Below, one piece after another: positions 1 to 8,062 of a DNA stretch of 64,000 nucleotides (within the stretch, counting starts at the first letter, position 1; each line of letters begins with the position of its first letter). Under the pieces are notes generated by a model. It was given only the letters and a program-made list of their open reading frames with translations, had not been told where the DNA came from and searched no databases. The DNA is from Kluyvera sichuanensis (lineage in GTDB: Bacteria; Pseudomonadota; Gammaproteobacteria; Enterobacterales; Enterobacteriaceae): positions 372,001 through 436,000 of the forward strand of contig NZ_JABBJF010000001.1 of assembly GCF_014218705.1 (NCBI RefSeq), given 5' to 3'. The translations under genes and the position numbers were made by a program.

Positions 1-1
1 G

Positions 2-406
2 TTTAACACCAAAGAGACCTACCCAAACCAGTCGCTGAACAACGATTTATGTCAGGCGGTGCGCGCGGGTAACACCGTGTACGTGCGCGGGCAGGTCGGT
101 ACCGATTTTGACGGCAATCTGATTGGCCTTGGCGACCCGCGCGCGCAGGCCGAGCAGGCGATGAAGAACGTGGCACAGTTGCTCAAAGAAGCGGGCAGTG
201 ACCTGACGCATATCGTGAAAACCACCACCTACCTTATCGACCCGCGCTACCGCGAGCCGGTATATCAGGAAGTGGGCAAGTGGCTGAAAGGTGTTTTCCC
301 TATCTCGACCGGCGTGGTGGTCTCGGCGCTGGCGCAGCCGCAGTGGCTGATGGAGATTGACGTGACGGCGGTGATCCCCGACGACTGGAACAGCGAGGTG
401 GCGTAA
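2..406 (+). CDS. RidA family (YjgF/UK114) protein, 5' end outside window
   Basis: The frame is open from base 2, so the true start lies left of the window; 134 residues are visible, already about the length of the family, so little is missing. RidA proteins are small trimeric enamine/imine deaminases that hydrolyse reactive 2-aminoacrylate-type intermediates; divergent members sit in catabolic operons. Family-like features are the central stretch KTTTYLIDPRYREPVYQE and the C-terminal segment QWLMEIDVTAVIPD. The stop overlaps the next start (TAATG), so it is translationally coupled to the DUF1028 gene. Family assignment is firm; the substrate is unknown and is probably the imine made by this operon. 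Confidence 0.85.
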   Translation, partial: FNTKETYPNQSLNNDLCQAVRAGNTVYVRGQVGTDFDGNLIGLGDPRAQAEQAMKNVAQLLKEAGSDLTHIVKTTTYLIDPRYREPVYQEVGKWLKGVFPISTGVVVSALAQPQWLMEIDVTAVIPDDWNSEVA

Positions 407-1080
407 TGACAATTTCAATTGCTGCACTGTGCCCGGAGTCCGGGCAGTTAGGTATTGCGATTAGCTCCTCAAGCATTGCCGTGGGCGCGCGCTGCCCGTG
501 GCTGCTGGCCGGGGTGGGCGCGGTCTCCAGCCAGAACATCACGCTGCCGTCGCTGGGGCCGCATATTCTCGGTGGACTGGAGGCGGGCAAGACGGTGGAG
601 CAGGCGCTCAACCGCGCGCTGGCGGAGGATCGCTTCAGTGAATACCGTCAGGTCACGGTCATTGATGCCAGCGGCGACGTTGCCACTTTTAGCGGCGAAC
701 ACACGCTGGGCATTGGCGAAACGCTGGCGGGGGAAAACTGCGTGGCGGCGGGGAATATGCTGGCGGACCGGGGGGTGATTGCCGCGATGGTCGAGGCCTT
801 TGAAAACGCCACCGGAGAACTGGCGAGCCGACTGATAGCCGGGTTACGCGCCGGCATTACCGCCGGTGGCGAAGCCGGGCCGGTGCATTCAGCGGCGGTA
901 AAAGTGGTGGAGGACTACGCGTGGCCGGTGGTCGACCTGCGTGTCGACTGGGCTGATGACGATCCGATTGCCGAGCTGGAGCAGCTGTGGCTCGCCTATG
1001 AACCGCAGATGGAAGCCTATATCACCCGCGCGCTGGACCCGCGCGATGCCCCATCTTACGGCGTACCGGGCGATGAATAA
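406..1080 (+). CDS. DUF1028 family putative Ntn-hydrolase
   Basis: A 224-residue protein that begins TISIAAL and contains the glycine/serine-rich stretch GIAISSSSIAVGARCPW near its N-terminus, typical of DUF1028. That family is predicted to have an N-terminal nucleophile hydrolase fold; no reaction is firmly established for it. There is no signal peptide or membrane segment, so it should be cytoplasmic. Its ATG overlaps the stop of the RidA gene and its own stop overlaps the ATG of the M20 deacylase, so three proteins are made from one tightly coupled message. Inference: it hydrolyses an amide-type intermediate in the same pathway. Confidence 0.8.
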   Translation: MTISIAALCPESGQLGIAISSSSIAVGARCPWLLAGVGAVSSQNITLPSLGPHILGGLEAGKTVEQALNRALAEDRFSEYRQVTVIDASGDVATFSGEHTLGIGETLAGENCVAAGNMLADRGVIAAMVEAFENATGELASRLIAGLRAGITAGGEAGPVHSAAVKVVEDYAWPVVDLRVDWADDDPIAELEQLWLAYEPQMEAYITRALDPRDAPSYGVPGDE

Positions 1081-2218
1081 CACCGCGCGCGATATTCTCG
1101 CCGTACTGTTGGCCTTTGATACCACCAGCCGCGAGTCCAATCTGGCGTTGATTGACTGGATTGCCGATTTTCTGGCCGCGCGCGGCATTCCCTCTCAACG
1201 TTTTTACAACGAAGACGGGGGCAAGGCCAACCTCTACGCCCGCCTGGGGCCATCCGGGCCGGGTGGGGTGATGCTTTCCGGTCATACCGATGTGGTGCCA
1301 GTAGACGGGCAGAACTGGAACGTGCCGCCGTTTACCTTAACCGAACGAGATGGGCGCTACTACGGGCGCGGCAGCGCCGATATGAAAGGCTTTATCGCCT
1401 GCGTGCTGGCCTCGGTCGAGGCGTTTCTGGAAGCCCCGCTGCGGATGCCACTGCATCTGGCGTTCTCTTACGACGAAGAGGTGGGCTGCCTCGGCGTGCG
1501 CAGCCTGGTGGCGCATCTTGAGGCCTCGCCGGAAAAACCGGCGCTGTGCCTGATTGGCGAACCGACGGAGATGCAGCCGGTCTACGGCCACAAAGGCAAA
1601 CTGGCGATGCGCTGCTGTGTGGAAGGACAGGCCTGCCATTCCGCCTATGCGCCGCAGGGCGTGAATGCCATCAACTATGCCGCGAAGCTGATTAACCGAC
1701 TGGATGTGCTGGGTGAGACGCTGGCACACCATGAAGACCCGCGCTTTTCACCCGCGTTCAGCACGCTACAGGTGGGGACAATTCACGGCGGCGCGGCGCT
1801 GAACATTGTGCCGCAGTCCTGCTGGTTTGATTTTGAGATTCGCTATCTGCCCGGTGTGGATCCCGAAACGGTCACCGCGTCGCTGGCGGAATATGCACAG
1901 CAGTTGCTGCCGCAGATGCGCCGGGTAGCGGAACGCAGCGATATTCAGTTTCAGCCGTTAAGTCATTATCCGGGCCTGCTCAGCGACCCGCAGTCAGACT
2001 TTGCCCGCGGGCTGGCCCAGTGGTGCGGCAGCGATAATTTCTCGACCGTGGCGTTTGGCACCGAAGGCGGATTATTTGATGAGGTGGGCGTCGCCACGCT
2101 GATTTGCGGGCCGGGCAGTATGGCGCAAGGTCATAAGCCTGATGAGTACATCAGCATTGCGCAGATCGAACGCTGCATGCAGATGCTGGAGAACCTGTGC
2201 GCCTGGATGCGCGACTAA
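1073..2218 (+). CDS. M20 family metallopeptidase, acetylornithine deacetylase (ArgE)-like
   Basis: A 381-residue zinc-dependent deacylase. Visible M20 elements are the first metal motif SGHTDVVPVDG, the bridging-Asp motif GRGSADMKGF, the catalytic Glu in YDEEVGCLGV, and the late metal His in GPGSMAQGHKPDEY. The start at 1073 is chosen because its ATG overlaps the previous stop; longer versions would run deep into the DUF1028 gene. The family removes N-acyl groups from amino acids (N-acetylornithine in arginine synthesis). The catabolic-looking neighbours make a role in degrading an N-acylated or related amino acid more likely than a housekeeping argE role. Function within the family is uncertain. 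Confidence 0.85.
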   Translation: MNNTARDILAVLLAFDTTSRESNLALIDWIADFLAARGIPSQRFYNEDGGKANLYARLGPSGPGGVMLSGHTDVVPVDGQNWNVPPFTLTERDGRYYGRGSADMKGFIACVLASVEAFLEAPLRMPLHLAFSYDEEVGCLGVRSLVAHLEASPEKPALCLIGEPTEMQPVYGHKGKLAMRCCVEGQACHSAYAPQGVNAINYAAKLINRLDVLGETLAHHEDPRFSPAFSTLQVGTIHGGAALNIVPQSCWFDFEIRYLPGVDPETVTASLAEYAQQLLPQMRRVAERSDIQFQPLSHYPGLLSDPQSDFARGLAQWCGSDNFSTVAFGTEGGLFDEVGVATLICGPGSMAQGHKPDEYISIAQIERCMQMLENLCAWMRD

Positions 2219-2261
2219 CCGTAGTTTCCTCAACCGAACGCTCAACACAGGATCCTAAGCG

Positions 2262-3080
2262 ATGCAAAATGAACGCGCTGCACGTATTGATCAACACACT
2301 ATCGACCGCTGGCAGGCCGATGGCGTGGTGTTATTGAAAGGCGTATTCACGTCGTGGATTGAACGACTCTCCAGCGGCGTGGCGGCGCTGATGGCTAACC
2401 CCAGCGAATATGGCCATGCGCGCACGGTGATCCCGAAAGACGGGTCTGCACCATTTTTCCAGGACTACTGTAACTGGTCGCGAATCCCGGAGTTTGAGGA
2501 TTTTGTTTTTGAGTCGGCGGCAGCAGAGATTGCCGCTACGCTGATGCAGTCGCAGACGGCGAAGTTTTTTCACGAACACACGCTGGTGAAGCAGCCGGGT
2601 GGCAGCACGGTGACGCCATGGCATCACGATCAGCCTTATTACTGCGTTTCTGGACGGCAGAACGTCAGTTTCTGGATCCCGCTGGATCCGGTCGCACAGG
2701 AGACGTCGCTGCGTTGCATTCGCGGCTCACACCTATGGGAGGCTGAATTCAGCCCAACCCGCTTCAACGGTACTAAACTTTACGACCACGCGCGTTTTCG
2801 TTCGCTGCCGGATATCGACGCGCACGAAGCGGATTACGATATTGTCAGTTGGGATCTGGAGCCGGGAGATGCCGTGGCGTTTCATTTTCGCACCGTGCAT
2901 GGCGCGCGAGGAAATCATACCCCACGTTCACGACGCGTTTTTTCCGCCCGTTGGGTAGGTGATGACGCCACCTTTGCTGACCGCGGTGGCGTGACCTCGC
3001 CACCGTTTCCTGAACTGACGCTTCGCGACGGTGAACCGCTCGACTCTCCGCTGTTTCCGCTGGTTTGGCCGAGAGGCTAG
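2262..3080 (+). CDS. Phytanoyl-CoA dioxygenase (PhyH) family, Fe(II)/2-oxoglutarate oxygenase
   Basis: A 272-residue protein with the double-stranded beta-helix iron site of the PhyH family: H121-x-D123 in WHHDQPYY, a distal His near residue 213 in RTVHGARGNHTP, and a following Arg that would bind 2-oxoglutarate. Such enzymes hydroxylate a substrate using O2 and 2-oxoglutarate. It lies 43 bases after the M20 gene on the same strand and probably ends the operon; REP elements follow. The substrate cannot be read from sequence. Together with a deacylase, an Ntn-type hydrolase and a RidA it suggests oxidative breakdown of a small nitrogenous compound. Confidence 0.8.
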   Translation: MQNERAARIDQHTIDRWQADGVVLLKGVFTSWIERLSSGVAALMANPSEYGHARTVIPKDGSAPFFQDYCNWSRIPEFEDFVFESAAAEIAATLMQSQTAKFFHEHTLVKQPGGSTVTPWHHDQPYYCVSGRQNVSFWIPLDPVAQETSLRCIRGSHLWEAEFSPTRFNGTKLYDHARFRSLPDIDAHEADYDIVSWDLEPGDAVAFHFRTVHGARGNHTPRSRRVFSARWVGDDATFADRGGVTSPPFPELTLRDGEPLDSPLFPLVWPRG

Positions 3081-3130
3081 CCGTTGATGCCGGGGGCGAC
3101 CAGTCCTGAACGTCTGTGCGTTGCTGTAAT

Positions 3131-3244
3131 CCCGGCGTCGCGTTGCTCGGCCGGGCTACGCCTATATGTGATAGCGGCAAACATTTTCCCGACTTCGCCC
3201 GGGCTACCGATCCCGTAGCCCGGCCAAGCGCAGCGCCGCCGGGA
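3131..3244. repeat. REP pair (BIME) downstream of the PhyH gene
   Basis: Two oppositely oriented GC-rich palindromes with the motif GTAGCCCGGCC...GCCGGG: one at 3131-3160 and one at 3214-3244, with a decayed half copy (CCCGGGCTACCG) between them near 3198-3209. This is the standard enterobacterial REP form and occurs about ten times in the window. Its position after a stop codon fits a 3' mRNA-stabilising or terminating role. Confidence 0.85.
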
Positions 3245-3275
3245 ACAGCTCCGAGCTCGACCAGGCTACTCGTTG

Positions 3276-3608
3276 TCAGAATTTCCCGCCCGTTTTACTC
3301 CGCTTAATCGCTGGAATATCCCCGCTATCGTTCAACGCGCCAGGAAAGGTTTTCAGCCATGCTTTCACTTTGCGCTGGTTGATATTCGCGACGCTCAAAC
3401 CTTCAATGCAGCCCCATAGCTCTCGAGTATTCTGCGGGGTAATCACAATACAATCTTTCATCACGCGGACTTTAACGGGCATGCCGTCGATAAATCCGGC
3501 CTGAGAGAGCCAATCTCCGCCAAGGTGAACGGCGCGGCCTTCTACAAAGGAGTAAAACTCGCAGTGGGTGAAATCGGGTACGGTAGTTGGGGTGAGGGGT
3601 GTTGCCAT
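3276..3608 (-). CDS. SymE-like type I toxin family protein
   Basis: A 110-residue protein resembling the SymE family: the core runs LGGDWLSQAGFIDGMPVKV followed by MKDCIVITPQ, matching the SymE pattern of LKGQWLEAAGF plus GCIVLT. E. coli SymE is an SOS-induced AbrB-fold toxin held down by the antisense RNA SymR. The start at 3608 is preceded by GGAGG seven bases upstream; a longer open frame has no such site. No clear LexA box or antisense promoter could be picked out by eye. As in E. coli, it lies beside restriction-type genes. Family call is good; toxicity and antisense control are inferred. Confidence 0.75.
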   Translation of the reverse strand: MATPLTPTTVPDFTHCEFYSFVEGRAVHLGGDWLSQAGFIDGMPVKVRVMKDCIVITPQNTRELWGCIEGLSVANINQRKVKAWLKTFPGALNDSGDIPAIKRSKTGGKF

Positions 3609-4045
3609 GGGGCAGCCTCCGATGAGTGATTTTTCTCTCTCATTGGCGGCTAAATCAGATGGGGTTAGAACGACCGACTCATCGATACCGGGGCATCTTT
3701 CGACGCCTCGCTGGCCCACCATTGAGATGGTAACTGTGCGAACGACATACGCACGTTTTTCCGATGAAGTTAGGTCAGGAGGCTAATCCCGGTACCTGAT
3801 TTTGCAGCTACCGGTATAGGGTAAAGCGGTTAGTGGGGTTGGGCAAGAGTGGGGGCTGGAAGGGGGATCGCAGAAATGAAAGTATATAATGGTGGTTTAG
3901 GGGGGAAGAGTGACTGTGTTCCAATGGTGATATCAATGAATGAAAAGTTGACGATCTAGACCATAATTTACGATCTTGGCTGTGTAGGTACTTCATTAAA
4001 TATGGCATATTTGTATGTAGGAAATATTTGAAAGGAGATAACTGA
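3609..4045. other. AT-rich intergenic region between symE-like gene and nuclease
   Basis: About 440 bases between two divergent genes. It holds the symE ribosome site (GGAGG, complement of 3616-3620), a hairpin CCGGTA/TACCGG at 3789-3814, and from about 3860 on an abrupt fall in GC towards the nuclease gene, with AAGGAGA before its ATG at 4046. No open frame here looks like a gene. It must contain the promoters for both neighbours and, if the SymE model holds, an antisense RNA promoter, which I could not locate. Confidence 0.4.
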
Positions 4046-5131
4046 ATGTTTCGTGTCGATATAGAAAATAAGACGTTAATCAAACTAAAACCAACAAATT
4101 TCTCAGAGCTTGGGCTAAAAGAACGTTTCGATATTCAGGAGTGGATCGAAAAAAGTCCATCTATTTTAGGGGGGGACCTGCTTGTGATTGGCAAAGAAGT
4201 CATCCTTGCCTCTGGCAAGCGCCTTGATTTGCTTTGCGTAAATAAGTCGGCAGCACTAGTTGTTGTTGAATTGAAACGGGATGATTCTGGCTCGTCCGTT
4301 GAATGGCAGGCCATCAAGTATGCCTCGTATTGCTCAAGTCTATTGTCGGATGAGATTTTTAAAATATATGCGGACTATTTAAAAAAAACTGAATCTGTTG
4401 CAGTTAAAAACATTGAAGAGTTTATTGATTTTGATATTAAGTTTCTTAATATGAAGCAGCATATTATTTTGGCTTCAAAGGAGTTCAATTCTGAAGTTAT
4501 CTCTGCAGTATTATGGTTGCGAGAACATGGCATAGACATTCAATGCACTCGTCTTGCACCATTTATTGATTCTAATGGTGAGTTGTTTATCAAGCCAGAA
4601 ATAATTATCCCGTTACCGGAGGCAAAGGATTATATTGAGCGTAAAGAAGTTAAACAAAAAGCTATCACTACAAATCAAGATGAATGGACTGGTAGTTGGT
4701 TCGTGAATGTAGGCGAATGTGAATATAGAAATTGGGACGACAATAGACAGTTTGGTTTTATTGGAGCGGGTCAAGGTAAGGTGTATTCATCTGCGCTTAA
4801 CCGTCTTGCAGTTGGCGATAAAATTTATGCTTACATGAAGGGATGTGGTTACGTCGGTTTTGGCGAAGTGACTAAACCAGCGGTTATGATTCGCGATTTT
4901 ATAACCGATTTAAATGAACCACTGCTCTCTGCGGGATTGAAAGCGGAACGCCCAAACGCAAACTCTGACAATGAAGAGTTTTCTGAATGGGTTGTTGGTG
5001 TTCGTTGGATCAAGTCTCTACCGAGAGAGAAGGCAAAAACGTTCTCTGGAGTCTTCGCGAACCAGAATGTCGTCTGTAAATTGCGGCATGAGCAGACACT
5101 GAAATTTGTTCAAGCTGAATTCGGCCAGTAA
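4046..5131 (+). CDS. NucS/DUF91-like nuclease fused to an EVE/PUA-like domain
   Basis: A 361-residue two-domain protein. Residues about 25-190 look like a NucS/DUF91-type PD-(D/E)XK nuclease: QEWIEKSP, then D61 in RLDLLCV, E75-x-K77 in VVVELKRD, and WQAIKYAS. Residues about 214-345 resemble an EVE/PUA-like fold: WFVNVGECEY, then VGDKIYAYMKGCGYVGFGEV. EVE domains bind modified bases and are often fused to restriction nucleases, so the likely role is cutting DNA that carries modified bases. The start is supported by AAGGAGA upstream. AT-rich codon use unlike the flanking core genes indicates transfer. No methyltransferase lies beside it. The EVE assignment is by pattern only. Confidence 0.6.
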   Translation: MFRVDIENKTLIKLKPTNFSELGLKERFDIQEWIEKSPSILGGDLLVIGKEVILASGKRLDLLCVNKSAALVVVELKRDDSGSSVEWQAIKYASYCSSLLSDEIFKIYADYLKKTESVAVKNIEEFIDFDIKFLNMKQHIILASKEFNSEVISAVLWLREHGIDIQCTRLAPFIDSNGELFIKPEIIIPLPEAKDYIERKEVKQKAITTNQDEWTGSWFVNVGECEYRNWDDNRQFGFIGAGQGKVYSSALNRLAVGDKIYAYMKGCGYVGFGEVTKPAVMIRDFITDLNEPLLSAGLKAERPNANSDNEEFSEWVVGVRWIKSLPREKAKTFSGVFANQNVVCKLRHEQTLKFVQAEFGQ

Positions 5132-5188
5132 GGACTTTTTTGAGTTAAACTCGCTATTGGCAAAAAGAAGATGTGTTTTCTGAAAAGA

Positions 5189-5216
5189 ATGTCTGCTATG
5201 AGCGAGAAGCGGACAT
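5189..5216. repeat. Short palindrome ATGTCTGCT/AGCGGACAT
   Basis: A 9-bp inverted repeat with one G-T pair and a 10-base loop, lying between the two nuclease-like genes. Related degenerate sequences (GCTTCTGGCACA) occur near 7880 and 9197, also between genes of this island. It is not a REP. It has no T-run and so is not an obvious terminator. Confidence 0.5.
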
Positions 5217-5339
5217 ATGATGTTTAGAAACCGCGCGATTTGCAGTTAAGCAATCTAAGTTACTGAGGTACCATAGTTGAAACTGCTGGTAGGTTTGTGT
5301 GAAACACAGTCATTATCACTATAAGGAAATGAAGTTGAA

Positions 5340-6494
5340 ATGAATACTAAACTTTTAGCCTATTTAAACAATGAGTTACATGGAGTGTGGATAGATAGTG
5401 AAAATCGCAATATCCACATAATACTTAAATCAAGCATTCCTATGATTAAATCCGTCTGGTCAGGAGCACCTATCCATCTTTTGGTAGGTTTATCTACTAA
5501 AAAAAATATACTAGTGATCGGGATGTTGATTGAAGATAATGTCGATAATCCATTTTTACTGGCCTATCCACCAAGAGAGGAAGATGAAATTAAAGGGCTT
5601 GGTTTGTTATTGTCAGGTGATTATGATGGTGTTCAATTAACATTTTTTGACTCGCATACAATGCGTGTTATGGATCTGAAAATAAAAGTTTCAGAAAATT
5701 TATCGGATAAATGTTTAAAAATTTTTTGTGCTGATTCCTATTCTCTCAATTCAGGATTTAGAGAAGGCAATGAAGCAATGGATGAATTCTGCAACAATGC
5801 TTTGACTGGTAACGAGAAAATATTCAGTCTGCCACTAAGTGTAATCGATAAAAAATCTTACCTTGCAAGTGTTCATGAACCAAACGATACCGAATTAACA
5901 TATGAATTTAGCGCCAGCAAAAACGGCTCTGAGGGATATGAGCAGGAAGCTCTTATAAATCATGCTTTGCGGCAAATTTTTTCACCTGAAGAAGTATTTT
6001 TTTCTCCCGATGTTATTGAGGGTAATAAAAAAAGAGAGCTAGTTGATATTCTTGTTGTAGAAAATGACCACGTATTATCTATACAGTCTAAAGCATCATC
6101 ATTGATTGAAATGGGATTAAAATCTCATGAGAAACTTTGTAGCATGTATAAGAAAAAAGCATTACAAGGTATCGATCAGGTTAAAGGCGTTATCCCAATT
6201 CTAAATAATGATGTGGTTATTAGTCATGATGGGATGGAACATTTAATAAAGAGAAAAAGGGATGTTTATCATTTGGTGATAATCTCAGATCTTGTTTTAG
6301 AGAAAGAAGGTGCTGAAAAGATTTATGATGAAATTAGAAACCTTAAAGAATCAAAAGGGGCGAGAGTTTTAGTTATGAGTCTTGATGGTCTTGTAAATTT
6401 TATAAAACTATCAAGATTAAATAAAAGAATGTTTTGGGAAATGCTGGAGACTAAATACAAGTTCAGCAAAAAAAAACCGTACAATTTTAATTAG
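5340..6494 (+). CDS. Hypothetical protein with predicted PD-(D/E)XK nuclease-like C-terminal half
   Basis: I do not recognise this 384-residue family. Residues 1-180 form a beta-rich unit with no motif known to me. The C-terminal part has a restriction-fold-like pattern: E203 in YEQEALINHAL, D236 in RELVDILVVENDH, then Q249-S250-K251 in VLSIQSKAS, that is D...QxK in place of D...ExK. It is strongly AT-rich, like the preceding nuclease gene, and lies 208 bases downstream on the same strand. AAGGA lies about 12 bases before the ATG, somewhat distant. The context suggests a defence role. Nuclease activity is inferred only from the spacing of these residues. Confidence 0.45.
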   Translation: MNTKLLAYLNNELHGVWIDSENRNIHIILKSSIPMIKSVWSGAPIHLLVGLSTKKNILVIGMLIEDNVDNPFLLAYPPREEDEIKGLGLLLSGDYDGVQLTFFDSHTMRVMDLKIKVSENLSDKCLKIFCADSYSLNSGFREGNEAMDEFCNNALTGNEKIFSLPLSVIDKKSYLASVHEPNDTELTYEFSASKNGSEGYEQEALINHALRQIFSPEEVFFSPDVIEGNKKRELVDILVVENDHVLSIQSKASSLIEMGLKSHEKLCSMYKKKALQGIDQVKGVIPILNNDVVISHDGMEHLIKRKRDVYHLVIISDLVLEKEGAEKIYDEIRNLKESKGARVLVMSLDGLVNFIKLSRLNKRMFWEMLETKYKFSKKKPYNFN

Positions 6495-6664
6495 AGACAT
6501 CGACTCTAGCCAAGAGATTAATCTACCATTACTTGCCACTGATCAATACCTATCACTTCTTCGAGGTAAGGGAAAATTAAAATAAATTTTTTCAATGATA
6601 CTGAATCGCCACGGGTTTAACAGACACCTCAGAGTCATTTAAGATGGCTTAAAGAGAGGTGCCC

Positions 6665-6943
6665 ATGAGCAGTAAGCGTTATCCCGAAGAGTTTAAAATT
6701 GAAGCAGTCAAACAGGTTGTTGATCGCGGTTATTCTGTTGCCAGCGTTGCAACACGTCTCGATATCACCACCCACAGCCTTTACGCCTGGATAAAGAAGT
6801 ACGGTCCGGATTCTTCCACTAATAAAGAACAGTCAGATGTTCAGGCCGAGATCCGCCGTCTCCAGAAAGAGCTGAAACGGGTTACCGACGAACGGGACAT
6901 ATTAAAAAAAGCCGCGGCGTACTTCGCAAAGCTGTCCGACTGA
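6665..6943 (+). CDS. IS3-family transposase OrfA
   Basis: A 92-residue DNA-binding protein. It starts MSSKRYPEEFK, has a helix-turn-helix region SVATRLDITTHSLYAWIKK, and a leucine-zipper-like coiled coil EIRRLQKELKRVTDERDILKK. The ATG at 6665 has AGAGAGG upstream and is preferred over a GTG two codons earlier. Near 6903 the run TTAAAAAAAGCC is a classic slippery sequence, so programmed -1 frameshifting would join it to OrfB to make the active OrfAB transposase. Confidence 0.9.
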   Translation: MSSKRYPEEFKIEAVKQVVDRGYSVASVATRLDITTHSLYAWIKKYGPDSSTNKEQSDVQAEIRRLQKELKRVTDERDILKKAAAYFAKLSD

Positions 6944-6999
6944 GGTACGCCTTTATCCGTGACAACACCTGTTGCTGGCCTGTTCGCCTGCTCTGTCGG

Positions 7000-7812
7000 G
7001 TGCTGGATGTTCATCCCAGTGGTTTTTACGCCTGGCTTCAGCAGCCGCATTCACAACGCCATCAGGCAGACCTGAGACTGACAGGACAGATTAAACAGTT
7101 CTGGCTGGAATCGGGATGCGTCTATGGTTATCGTAAAATCCATCTGGATCTGCGGGACAGCGGGCAACAGTGCGGAGTGAACAGAGTCTGGCGACTGATG
7201 AAACGTGTCGGGATAAAGGCTCAGGTCGGATACCGGAGCCCGCGGGCACGTAAAGGCGAGGCCAGTATCGTGTCGCCCAACAGGCTCCAGCGACAGTTCA
7301 ATCCGGATGCTCCGGATGAGCGTTGGGTAACGGATATAACCTACATCAGAACCCACGAAGGCTGGCTGTATCTTGCCGTGGTTGTTGATCTGTTCTCACG
7401 CAAAATTATCGGCTGGTCCATGCAATCCCGGATGGCAAAGGACATTGTCCTGAACGCACTGCTGATGGCTGTATGGCGGCGTAATCCCCAAAAACAGGTG
7501 CTGGTTCATTCGGATCAGGGCAGTCAGTACACAAGCCATGAGTGGCAGTCGTTCCTGAAATCACACGGCCTGGAGGGCAGCATGAGCCGTCGCGGTAACT
7601 GCCATGATAATGCGGTTGCAGAAAGCTTTTTCCAATTGTTGAAACGCGAACGGATAAAGAAAAAGATCTACGGAACGCGGGAAGAAGCCCGCAGCGATAT
7701 TTTTGATTACATCGAAATGTTTTATAACAGTAAGCGTCGGCATGGTTCTAGCGATCAGATTTCACCGACAGAATATGAAAACCAGTATTATCAACGGCTC
7801 GGAAGTGTCTAG
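7000..7812 (+). CDS. IS3-family transposase OrfB (DDE catalytic part)
   Basis: It has an intact rve-type integrase core: first Asp in RWVTDITYIRTHEGWLY, second in HSDQGSQYTSHEW, Glu in NCHDNAVAESFFQLLK. The frame is open upstream of the GTG at 7000 back into the end of orfA (YAFIRDNTCCWPVRLL), so in practice it is made as an OrfAB fusion by -1 slippage near 6903. No stop or frameshift interrupts the catalytic domain, so the element may still be mobile. The stop codon lies inside the right inverted repeat. Confidence 0.92.
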   Translation: MLDVHPSGFYAWLQQPHSQRHQADLRLTGQIKQFWLESGCVYGYRKIHLDLRDSGQQCGVNRVWRLMKRVGIKAQVGYRSPRARKGEASIVSPNRLQRQFNPDAPDERWVTDITYIRTHEGWLYLAVVVDLFSRKIIGWSMQSRMAKDIVLNALLMAVWRRNPQKQVLVHSDQGSQYTSHEWQSFLKSHGLEGSMSRRGNCHDNAVAESFFQLLKRERIKKKIYGTREEARSDIFDYIEMFYNSKRRHGSSDQISPTEYENQYYQRLGSV

Positions 7813-7889
7813 ATTATCCGTGGCGATTCAAACGTCCAAAGAGCGCGCAGTTTCATGTCAAAAAATAAACAGCTTGTCTGCTTCTGGCA

Positions 7890-7911
7890 CAGGGCTGCTG
7901 TTGCAGCCCTG
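7890..7911. terminator. Perfect hairpin between the IS and the Mrr-like gene
   Basis: CAGGGCTGC / GCAGCCCTG, a 9-bp perfect stem with the 4-base loop TGTT. On the + strand it is followed by ACAATTTT, a weak T-tract, and it lies where both the transposase and the opposing Mrr-like gene would terminate. It may be a terminator, or part of the island's short repeat, because GCTTCTGGCACA abuts it. Confidence 0.4.
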
Positions 7912-8062
7912 ACAATTTTAAACTTAAACTATTTCAGCGTTATCTAACGAATCGTCGGCTTAAACACCTAAGTAATAAACTGTCCTTTCCAGTTTTTTAT
8001 AATTTAGAAGCAGTTGGATCGTTAGTGGATTTTTGTTTTTCTTGTATATCATCAGGCAAAGA

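Larger units (their letters stand above)
6602..7830 (+). mobile_element. IS3-family insertion sequence, complete, 1229 bp
   Basis: Both ends are visible as 26-bp imperfect inverted repeats: left 6602-6627 starts TGAATCGCCACGG and right 7805-7830 ends CCGTGGCGATTCA, giving the TG...CA termini of the IS3 family. Inside are orfA and orfB in relative -1 frames with an A-run slippery site. The bases flanking the ends are TAC and AAC, so there is no exact 3-bp target duplication. The element separates the AT-rich genes on the left from the Mrr-like gene on the right. Confidence 0.9.

Noticed and set aside
3116-3307. 63-codon + strand frame after the PhyH gene
   Set aside because: It consists mostly of translated REP sequence.
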